Shown here: positions 27,414-33,964 of the stretch, piece by piece | Layout: each line of letters begins with the position of its first letter | Numbering within the stretch: the first letter of the stretch is position 1 | DNA from: G963662655 sp963666875 | GTDB lineage: Bacteria; Cloacimonadota; Cloacimonadia; Cloacimonadales; JAIOQZ01 | Assembly: GCA_963666875.2 (NCBI GenBank) | Contig: CAXXPU010000017.1 | Span: 319,713 to 383,712, forward strand | Length of the DNA stretch: 64,000 nt | Direction: 5' to 3' | Made by a program: the position numbers and the translations under genes | Notes under the pieces: generated by a model | What the model saw: only the letters and a program-made list of their open reading frames with translations | Database searches by the model: none | What the model was told of the DNA's origin: nothing

Positions 27414-28784
27414 TTATTTATCCCGTGCGTACTGGTGCAGTTTGTTGCGTAGCGTGCGGGTCGTGATACCGAGGATCGTGGCGGCTTCGGTACGGTTGTT
27501 GTTCGTCTTCTCGAGTGTGTTGTGAATCAGGATTTTTTCCACTTCCGCCATCGATTTTCCGTCCAGCGCACCCATGGGCGATTGCGCGGCGGGTGTATCC
27601 ACCTTGCGGCTCATGAAGTGGAATGCCTTGAGGTCGAGGATATCGCCCGGATTGGTGATGATTGCCCGTTCGATGGCGTTCTGAAGCTCGCGGATATTGC
27701 CGGGCCAGTGGTAGCTTACGAGCAGTTCGGTCACTTCGGGTGTGATGACCTTTCGAGCCAAACCGTGCTCGAAGCAGAGTCGCCTGACGAAGTGTTCAGC
27801 AAGTAACGGGACATCGTCCGGCCGCTCTCGGAGCGGCGGCAGATGGATAGGTACGATGTTGAGCCGGAAGAAGAGGTCCTCGCGGAAATTGCCCTTCTCC
27901 ACTTGGGAGGAAAGGTCTCGGTTGGATGTCGCGATGACCCGCGCATTGACCTTGACCGGCGATTCGCTGCCGATACGGGTCAATTCTTTTTCCTGTATTA
28001 CGCGAAGCAGCTTGGCCTGCAAGTCGAGGTTCATCTCGCTGATTTCGTCAAGCAGGATCGATCCCTCGTGGGCCATTTCGAATTTACCTCTGGTGCGCTT
28101 GATCGCGCCGGTGAACGATCCCTTCTCGAAACCGAAGAGTTCGCTTTCGATGAGCTGCTCCGGAATGGCTGCGCAGTTGATGCGCACGAAGTTGAATTTC
28201 TTGCGCGGACTGAGGTCGTGGATGGCCTGGGCGATCAGTTCCTTACCGGTACCGCTCTCGCCGGTGATCAGGATTGTCGAGTTGGTCGGCGCAACCAGTT
28301 TTACCACTTCCATAATCTCGGAAAGCTTTTTGCTCCTGCCGATGATGTCGGGGTAGGCGATCTTCTGCCGGAGCTGATCCTTGAGTTCGCGGTTTTCCTG
28401 AATAAGCTGCTGCCGCTCGAAGATGTGTCGTACGATCATCTCCAGTTCATCGATCGGAACCGGCTTTGTGATATATTCGTACGCGCCGTACGCCATGGCT
28501 TTGGCAGCACTCTCGCCGCCGGCGTAGGCGGTCAGCAGCACGGTGTCGGTCGAGGGCGAGACTTCGGACGCGAATTTGATCACGTCCAGACCGCTCTTGC
28601 CCGGCATCTTCAGGTCGGTGAAGATCAGGTCGTAGGTCTTCTCCCGAATGCGCGCGATGGCTTCCTCGCCGTTTACCGCGAGATCGACACGGCACTCCGC
28701 GAATTCGGATGTGCCTTCGAAGAAATTGAGGATGAACTCCCGGATCAGGACTTCATCATCGACGACTAATACGTTTTTTCTCAT
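27414..28784 (-). CDS. NtrC-family sigma-54-dependent response regulator
   Basis: 456 residues. The receiver domain (1-120) has the acidic pair in V-V-D-D-E, acceptor Asp in F-T-D-L-K-M-P and the conserved Lys in I-T-K-P. The AAA+ domain (about 140-370) has Walker A G-E-S-G-T-G-K-E. The sigma-54 contact loop reads G-S-F-T-G-A instead of G-A-F-T-G-A. The C-terminal Fis-type helix-turn-helix is around T-E-A-A-T-I-L-G-I-T-T-R-T-L. It overlaps the kinase gene by 4 bases, so the two form a cognate pair, and it leads directly into the glycan genes, which it may control. Confidence 0.95.
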   Translation of the reverse strand: MRKNVLVVDDEVLIREFILNFFEGTSEFAECRVDLAVNGEEAIARIREKTYDLIFTDLKMPGKSGLDVIKFASEVSPSTDTVLLTAYAGGESAAKAMAYGAYEYITKPVPIDELEMIVRHIFERQQLIQENRELKDQLRQKIAYPDIIGRSKKLSEIMEVVKLVAPTNSTILITGESGTGKELIAQAIHDLSPRKKFNFVRINCAAIPEQLIESELFGFEKGSFTGAIKRTRGKFEMAHEGSILLDEISEMNLDLQAKLLRVIQEKELTRIGSESPVKVNARVIATSNRDLSSQVEKGNFREDLFFRLNIVPIHLPPLRERPDDVPLLAEHFVRRLCFEHGLARKVITPEVTELLVSYHWPGNIRELQNAIERAIITNPGDILDLKAFHFMSRKVDTPAAQSPMGALDGKSMAEVEKILIHNTLEKTNNNRTEAATILGITTRTLRNKLHQYARDK

Positions 28785-30103
28785 AGCTCGTGATAGGTCT
28801 CGTAGAGCGGCAGGCTGATCGTGAAGGTCGTACCCTTGTTAACTTCGGATGCGACGCTGATATCGCCCTTGTGCAGGTTAATGATCTTGCGGGTGATCGC
28901 CAGCCCGAGCCCGTTCCCGTCGTCCTTCGTGGTGAAGAACGGATTGAACAGCTTGGGCAGCGTCTCCTCCGGAATTCCGATGCCGTTATCGACAATATCG
29001 ATCTCCAGATAACTGAACATCCTGAGCAGTTCGTCCTTTTCGTCTTCGTCCAGCACGTCGCTGAGGCTCTCCGGCATGTTCATACGGATGCGGACTTCCA
29101 CCGTTCCGCTATCCTCGATCGCATCGTAAGCATTCTTTAACAGGTTAATAACAATCTGTTGGAACAACTGGCTGTCAAGATATACGTGAATTTCCTTATC
29201 AGGAAAATGCGTTTCGAGTTTGATATCCTTATCCAGATTGCCCAGACTGATGCAGAAAAAGTCGATGATTTCCTGCAATGTATCCTGCAAGACAACCTTG
29301 ACCGGATTGAGCTTCTGCGGTCGTGTGAAGGATAGCAGATCCGAGACGATCACGTTCAGTCGCGATACACCCTCGACAATCGGCTTGATGAGCTTGCGGT
29401 TGGGATCGTCCTTGTCCAGCTTGCGGTCCAGCAGTCCGGCGAAACCACCGATACCACCGAGTGGATTGCGGATCTCGTGGGCAACGTTCGCCGCCATTTC
29501 TCCCAGCGCTGCAAGGGTTTCGACCTGTGTCACGCGACGTTGGAGGTTGCTGATTTCCGAGAGGTCGTTGAATGTCTCGACCACGCCGATCACCTGGTCA
29601 TGCACACCCTTTACAAGCGTACTGCTGAATTCGACGTTGACCGGTTTGTTGTCCTTTGTACTCAGGATTTTGCGACGATGAAACGATTCCTTTCCGGTGG
29701 CCAGGGTGTATAGGGGAGACTTGCTTCGAACCTGTGCATGACCGAACAGCTTCAGGTAGTTCATGCCCAGCACTTCTTCCTTGCTGTAGCCGGTGATATC
29801 CTCGGCGGCTTTGTTGAAAAGGATGATTGCGCCCGATGTATCGATCACGGCAACGCCCGTATAGATATGTTCGAGGATTCCGTTCAGCAGGTTCTTGATG
29901 TTTTCGCCCTCGTGAATCTGCTTTTCCAGCTCCAGATTCTTCTTCTCGACGATCTCGTTGAGGATGTCGATTTTATTCTGGAGACCGTGGAACGTTTCCT
30001 GGAAACGCTCGATAATAATGTTAAAATCCCGGAAAGCATGGGTCAGCTCGTTGATTTCGACGATATTATGCTCTCTGGGATTTCCGCGTTCTTTTTCAGG
30101 CAT
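28781..30103 (-). CDS. Cytosolic PAS-domain sensor histidine kinase
   Basis: 440 residues without a membrane segment. An N-terminal coiled coil (about 20-75) precedes a PAS domain (about 80-195), the dimerisation/phosphoacceptor domain with V-A-H-E-I-R-N-P-L-G-G (near 212) and a HATPase with N-box N-L-L-K-N-A-Y-D-A, D-N-G-I-G-I-P and G-N-G-L-G-L-A-I. The architecture is NtrB/AtoS-like. It should phosphorylate the adjacent NtrC-type regulator. It overlaps the upstream regulator gene by 8 bases and the downstream one by 4. Confidence 0.93.
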   Translation of the reverse strand: MPEKERGNPREHNIVEINELTHAFRDFNIIIERFQETFHGLQNKIDILNEIVEKKNLELEKQIHEGENIKNLLNGILEHIYTGVAVIDTSGAIILFNKAAEDITGYSKEEVLGMNYLKLFGHAQVRSKSPLYTLATGKESFHRRKILSTKDNKPVNVEFSSTLVKGVHDQVIGVVETFNDLSEISNLQRRVTQVETLAALGEMAANVAHEIRNPLGGIGGFAGLLDRKLDKDDPNRKLIKPIVEGVSRLNVIVSDLLSFTRPQKLNPVKVVLQDTLQEIIDFFCISLGNLDKDIKLETHFPDKEIHVYLDSQLFQQIVINLLKNAYDAIEDSGTVEVRIRMNMPESLSDVLDEDEKDELLRMFSYLEIDIVDNGIGIPEETLPKLFNPFFTTKDDGNGLGLAITRKIINLHKGDISVASEVNKGTTFTISLPLYETYHEL

Positions 30104-30785
30104 ACTGATCTTTCAGGATTTCACCTTTTTTCTTCTCGTACTCCTCGTGCGTGATGATGTGATCGGCGAGCATCCGGTCCAGTCGCTGCATTTGAACTTC
30201 CATGTTCTGTTTTCTCGCTGACGACGTTTGGTTGCGATATTTCTCCGATGCGGATGCGGGATCGTCCGAAAGGTACTTTTCGCGCGATCTGATTGGTTCT
30301 TCCGGGATGTCTCCGGGTTTGGATTCCCCTGATTCTTCGGCGGTTTCGCCGCTCTCGACGCCGAGTTGTTTTTCCAGTTCGCGGATCCGCTCCTTCAGCT
30401 TCAGGTTCTCGTATTCGGTGTCCAACGAAGAGAGGTTCTTGGCGATAATGCGGTTGAGTTCGTCCAGCCGGAAGGGTTTTACGATATATTCTGTTGCGCC
30501 GAGCTTGATCGCGGAAATGGCAGTATTGAGGCTCGGGTAGCCGGTCATGATAATAACGATGATCTGCGGGTAGAGATCTTTCAATCTTGCGGTGACATCC
30601 AGTCCGCTCATTCCTGGCATCTTGATATCGACCAATGCGAGATGGAAGCGCTGGGTCCTGGCAATCTCGAGGGCTTTTTCACCACTGGCAGCCATGGCGA
30701 CTTCGTATCCCTGACGGGTGAGGTAGTCGAACAGCACGTCGCGCAGGAGGAGTTCGTCATCGACGACAAGTATTTTCGCGTTCAT
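30096..30785 (-). CDS. Response regulator with coiled linker and SHOCT-like C-terminus
   Basis: 229 residues. The receiver domain (1-120) has V-V-D-D-E, acceptor Asp in L-V-D-I-K-M-P and the conserved Lys in I-V-K-P-F-R. A leucine-rich coiled segment (L-K-E-R-I-R-E-L-E-K) follows, then a charged, disordered stretch rich in E, S and P. The last 30 residues (L-D-R-M-L-A-D-H-I-I-T-H-E-E-Y-E-K-K) look like a SHOCT oligomerisation element. No DNA-binding domain is seen. ATG 30785 is chosen because it overlaps the previous stop (ATGA) and begins the receiver directly. Confidence 0.87.
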   Translation of the reverse strand: MNAKILVVDDELLLRDVLFDYLTRQGYEVAMAASGEKALEIARTQRFHLALVDIKMPGMSGLDVTARLKDLYPQIIVIIMTGYPSLNTAISAIKLGATEYIVKPFRLDELNRIIAKNLSSLDTEYENLKLKERIRELEKQLGVESGETAEESGESKPGDIPEEPIRSREKYLSDDPASASEKYRNQTSSARKQNMEVQMQRLDRMLADHIITHEEYEKKKGEILKDQYA

Positions 30786-31048
30786 TCGTAGTCCAGAGCG
30801 ATCAGGATTTTTTCTCCGCACGCACAAGTGATTTCCAGTGACGTGATAATTCCACGTTCGTCCTTGTTCACTTTCAGTGTTGGAACGGGCTTTATGTCTT
30901 TTACTTCGGAAGATTTGATTTCACGGTTCTGAGGCGTGATGGATGCTTTTTTAATAATGTTAGCGGAGGAACCCGTCATTGCAGAGGGTATTGGTATTCG
31001 ATCGTCTCCCTCGATCTTGTATTGCTTGATGATTTTCTTATTGGACAT
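30782..31048 (-). CDS. Small conserved-looking protein with C-terminal CxCG motif
   Basis: 88 residues of unknown function. The N-terminal half is basic and probably flexible; the C-terminal 25 residues form a compact beta-type end, G-I-I-T-S-L-E-I-T-C-A-C-G-E-K. I recognise no named family. It is encoded 12 bases after a CheY gene and overlaps the next response regulator gene by 4 bases, so it is very probably part of the signalling module. A scaffold or metal-binding role is only a guess. Confidence 0.65.
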   Translation of the reverse strand: MSNKKIIKQYKIEGDDRIPIPSAMTGSSANIIKKASITPQNREIKSSEVKDIKPVPTLKVNKDERGIITSLEITCACGEKILIALDYE

Positions 31049-31060
31049 CGTTCTGACATG

Positions 31061-31426
31061 TTACAACGTCTTGAAAATCTTCAGGATCGATTGTCTGAGC
31101 GAATTCAGAGAGAATGGCTTCAGAAGATAGCCATCGGCTTTGGTCGTGAGGCTTTCTTCCTGGGCTTTGGAAGGTTGATAGCCTGTCATCAAAATCACGG
31201 GCATCTCGGGCATATAGGTCTTGATCGCCTTCAGCAGCTTCAATCCGTTCATCTTCGGCATGCGAATATCCGTTATGATCAAGTCGAATTTATGTTTGCT
31301 GCAAGCTACGATAGCTTCTTCACCGTTGGATACTTCAACAACGTTATATCCAAGCGTTTGAAGAAATTCCGATATAATTTCCCGGATGTTTTCTTCATCA
31401 TCAACGACAAGTATCGATTTACTCAT
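31061..31426 (-). CDS. Single-domain CheY-like response regulator (second of two)
   Basis: 121 residues, a receiver domain only. The acidic pair is in V-V-D-D-E-E, acceptor Asp in I-T-D-I-R-M-P near residue 53, and the conserved Lys in L-L-K-P-F-S near 104. The Thr/Ser switch position reads L-M-T-G-Y. It is separated by 91 bases from the CheZ-like gene, the largest gap of the unit; a TTGACA/TATAAT pair in that gap suggests a second promoter. Confidence 0.92.
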   Translation of the reverse strand: MSKSILVVDDEENIREIISEFLQTLGYNVVEVSNGEEAIVACSKHKFDLIITDIRMPKMNGLKLLKAIKTYMPEMPVILMTGYQPSKAQEESLTTKADGYLLKPFSLNSLRQSILKIFKTL

Positions 31427-31449
31427 GTTTTATCCTCTGCAATTATTCC

Positions 31450-31484
31450 ATTATACCTTCAGTCCACCGGCGTTTTTCTGTCAA
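31450..31484 (-). promoter_or_regulatory. Possible internal promoter before the second cheY (TTGACA-23-TATAAT)
   Basis: On the minus strand a perfect TTGACA (31479-31484) and a perfect TATAAT (31450-31455) are separated by 23 bases, longer than the usual 17. They lie 24 bases upstream of the CheY start. Similar 22-23 base spacings occur before guaB, the GNAT gene and nfeD, so this may be a lineage feature or a chance pairing. Confidence 0.4.
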
Positions 31485-31517
31485 CCTTATTCTTAACGGC
31501 AAAGATCAATTCATTAC

Positions 31518-32552
31518 TCATCCGAATAACTTGTCAATCTCTTCTTGGCTTGCCGCGTCGCTTTTTTTATCGTCCTTTTTCTGGTTCGGCTTAACCGTTA
31601 CTTCTTCATTCGCTCCCGAATCTTGCGAAAACAGCTTGTCGATATCGTCTTGCAGACTCTTATCTTCCTTGCTGTCGGATGTCCCGGCAAAGAGCGCGTC
31701 GATGTCGTCGTTCGAGACGTGTTCCGCGCCGTTAACTTCCTCGGTTGCCGCTGGGCAATGGGCAATTTCGTCCGCAGGATCGTCTTTCTTGTCTGTCGGG
31801 ATATCGATGTTTTCATCTCGGGATTCGAAGAGGTTGTCGATCGCCGACTGGATGTTCGTTTTATCGGTGTATGATGCATCCATATTGAAGGCGTTCTTAT
31901 CGATCTCTTTTTTCACATCCTCGGACATCTCGAATGTCGTGTCGAGTCGCTTCAGGGTTTCCGATACGTACAGTAGTGTCTTTTCCGTGTCCGAAAGCAG
32001 TGCGTATGCGCCGGCGATCTGCTGGGCCGTGATATCCTGGAATTGAAGGTAATCCATGATGGTGAACGCCGATTCCTGATTCTGATAGATCTTCTGGCGC
32101 AGTTCATCGAAGATCGCGGTGCGTCTTTCGTCCGATTCGCTCATCTCTTCAAGGTTATCGAGGATATCGATGATCTTCATCTGATCCTCGTCCAGTTTTT
32201 CGGCTACATCGAGAATTTTATTGGTCGCTTCTTCGGTAGTGGATGTTACTTTCTGAAGCTGCATGCCGGTCTTCTTTATCAATCCATCGACGCTCTTCTT
32301 CAGCTCGGAGCGGCTGGTGTGAATCGATTTGATAACGAGCTGAATCAAGTCGTAGCTGTGATTGATGGACTCGATCAATCGTTGCATTTTCGTGTCCATC
32401 GCAGAAATCTTTTTCTTGATATTATCTGCCGGTTCGTTTCCGATTTCGTCTTCCAGGAATGGAGCCACCGCAGATCCGACCTCGTTCAGCATGGCCTTCA
32501 GGTTTTCGATTACCGGAACGATTCCAGATGTGTGAATATCGTCGCTTTTCAT
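31518..32552 (-). CDS. CheZ-like CheY phosphatase with four xIDxLF tail motifs
   Basis: 344 residues. Long helices (about 10-210) form the CheZ-type bundle. The catalytic stretch F-Q-D-I-T-A-Q-Q (171-178) keeps the Asp and Gln (D173, Q177) with the same spacing as the CheZ pair. The C-terminal 130 residues are acidic and low-complexity, with four short motifs: S-A-I-D-N-L-F (236-242), D-D-I-D-A-L-F (282-288), D-D-I-D-K-L-F (302-308) and E-E-I-D-K-L-F-G at the extreme end (337-344). These resemble the CheY-docking peptides of FliM and the CheZ C-terminus. ATG 32552 is chosen over 32567 because GGGGAG precedes it. It is flanked by two cheY genes. Confidence 0.87.
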   Translation of the reverse strand: MKSDDIHTSGIVPVIENLKAMLNEVGSAVAPFLEDEIGNEPADNIKKKISAMDTKMQRLIESINHSYDLIQLVIKSIHTSRSELKKSVDGLIKKTGMQLQKVTSTTEEATNKILDVAEKLDEDQMKIIDILDNLEEMSESDERRTAIFDELRQKIYQNQESAFTIMDYLQFQDITAQQIAGAYALLSDTEKTLLYVSETLKRLDTTFEMSEDVKKEIDKNAFNMDASYTDKTNIQSAIDNLFESRDENIDIPTDKKDDPADEIAHCPAATEEVNGAEHVSNDDIDALFAGTSDSKEDKSLQDDIDKLFSQDSGANEEVTVKPNQKKDDKKSDAASQEEIDKLFG

Positions 32553-32566
32553 CCCCACTCCCCCCA

Positions 32567-32944
32567 TTATTTATTCAGAATTGCGTCGATTTTACTTTTC
32601 ATGGTTTCCGGAGTGAACGGTTTGACGATGTAATTATTCACGCCGGATTTCATTGCTTCAATAATGTCGTCTTTCACGCTACGGGTGGTGACCATCAGAA
32701 TCGGAATTTTGGCAAACTCCTGGCTGCTGCGGATCGATTGCACGAATTGCAGCCCATCCATCACGGGCATATTCCAGTCCGTGACGATGAAATTGATACC
32801 GGGAATGCTTCGTAGTTTGTCCATACCGCTGGAACCATTATCCGCTTCTTCGATATCGCGATAACCGAGACGTTTGAGCGTGTTGTTCACAATTCTTCGC
32901 ATCGTTGGTGAATCATCAACAATTAAGAATTTTAGATTGGACAT
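32567..32944 (-). CDS. cheY: Chemotaxis-type response regulator CheY
   Basis: 125 residues, a single receiver domain of the chemotaxis type. It starts F-L-I-V-D-D-S-P-T-M-R-R, has acceptor Asp in V-T-D-W-N-M-P near residue 57, the switch T-T-R near 87 and the conserved Lys in I-V-K-P-F near 109. The D-W-N-M-P form is characteristic of CheY that binds FliM/CheZ. No cheA, cheW or receptor gene is present in the window. It lies 14 bases upstream of the CheZ-like gene. Confidence 0.94.
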   Translation of the reverse strand: MSNLKFLIVDDSPTMRRIVNNTLKRLGYRDIEEADNGSSGMDKLRSIPGINFIVTDWNMPVMDGLQFVQSIRSSQEFAKIPILMVTTRSVKDDIIEAMKSGVNNYIVKPFTPETMKSKIDAILNK

Positions 32945-32978
32945 AAATCCTCCATCCGAGGTTTCTTTATTTGTTCAT

Positions 32979-33857
32979 TCATAGCAGTGCTTGCACATAG
33001 GCCTCAATTGCTTCGGACTCTTCCGAAAGACTCATGATGTATTCCTGACGGTTGAACTCTTCCTGCGTGATACTCGTCTCGATCATTTCCCAACCCTTGA
33101 AATTGAGGATCGAATCGAGGTCGGCATGTGTATCGTTCCCGAACTGGTGAAAATTCGCGATCAGATTGGCAAGCGCGACGATCGTGCATAGCAGGGTGTG
33201 TTCTTCGCTGAGGTGGGCGTAGTGATGGAAGCGAATGGTCTGAATCAGGTGTGCGGGAAGCTTCCATTTCTCAGCCAGCCATGCGCCGATGTCCATGTGC
33301 GAAAGGCCGAGGATCTTCTCTTCCGCCTCGTAGTTTGGGATACTCTCTTTCTGCATCGTTTTCCGGATATCGGGAATGAATTCCGTAAAGTATTGTGCGA
33401 TGATGAGTTTTCCGATATCGTGGATCAGCCCGGCAGTGAAATCTTCGCCGTGGCTTTTGAGCCGAAAATCTTTCGCGAGTTTCTTGGCAAAGTGGGCGGT
33501 CGCCATCGAATGGATCCAGAATGTCTTGGAGTCGAACTGGAATTCCTCGTCGTCCATGGAAAATGTCCTGAACAGGGATATGCTGAGCAGCACATTCTTG
33601 ATCTCGTTGATTCCGAGGATAACCAGTGCCAGTTTGATTGTGTCGATGCGGTTCCTCATCCCATAGTAGGGTGAGTTCGCGATCTTGAGAATACGGCTTG
33701 TGAGTGCGGGATCGACGACGATGATCTTCGAGATATCGGCCATCGAAACGGTCTTCGAATCAAGCATATTCAACAGTCTCGACGCAATGACCGGCAAGGT
33801 CGGAAGAGACTGTATTTTCTCGAGTTCTTCTTTTATCCAATCAATATCGCCAGCCAT
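32979..33857 (-). CDS. HDOD domain signalling protein
   Basis: 292 residues, mostly one HDOD domain (about 15-215), a relative of HD phosphohydrolases found with two-component and chemotaxis systems. P-T-L-P-V-I-A at residue 19 and L-I-H-D-I-G-K-L near 142 are typical; the H-D pair is kept, whereas many HDOD proteins have lost it. Enzymatic activity is unproved for the family. It is the first gene of the long minus-strand unit and has a good promoter upstream. Confidence 0.92.
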   Translation of the reverse strand: MAGDIDWIKEELEKIQSLPTLPVIASRLLNMLDSKTVSMADISKIIVVDPALTSRILKIANSPYYGMRNRIDTIKLALVILGINEIKNVLLSISLFRTFSMDDEEFQFDSKTFWIHSMATAHFAKKLAKDFRLKSHGEDFTAGLIHDIGKLIIAQYFTEFIPDIRKTMQKESIPNYEAEEKILGLSHMDIGAWLAEKWKLPAHLIQTIRFHHYAHLSEEHTLLCTIVALANLIANFHQFGNDTHADLDSILNFKGWEMIETSITQEEFNRQEYIMSLSEESEAIEAYVQALL

Positions 33858-33916
33858 TTGATATGCAATCCTTTCCTGTTTCGACCATGTTATTCAACCC
33901 ATTATTATCCGATGAA

Positions 33917-33945
33917 AACATATTTATACCTGTCCCATTTGTCAA
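33917..33945 (-). promoter_or_regulatory. Promoter candidate for the HDOD-to-AroB unit
   Basis: Minus strand: TTGACA (33940-33945), 17-base spacer, TATGTT (33917-33922), 60 bases ahead of the HDOD start. It lies in the 107-base gap after the CsgG-PEGA gene. Standard spacing and a perfect -35 box support it. Confidence 0.5.
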
Positions 33946-33964
33946 AAGAATTTTCTAAAACACA

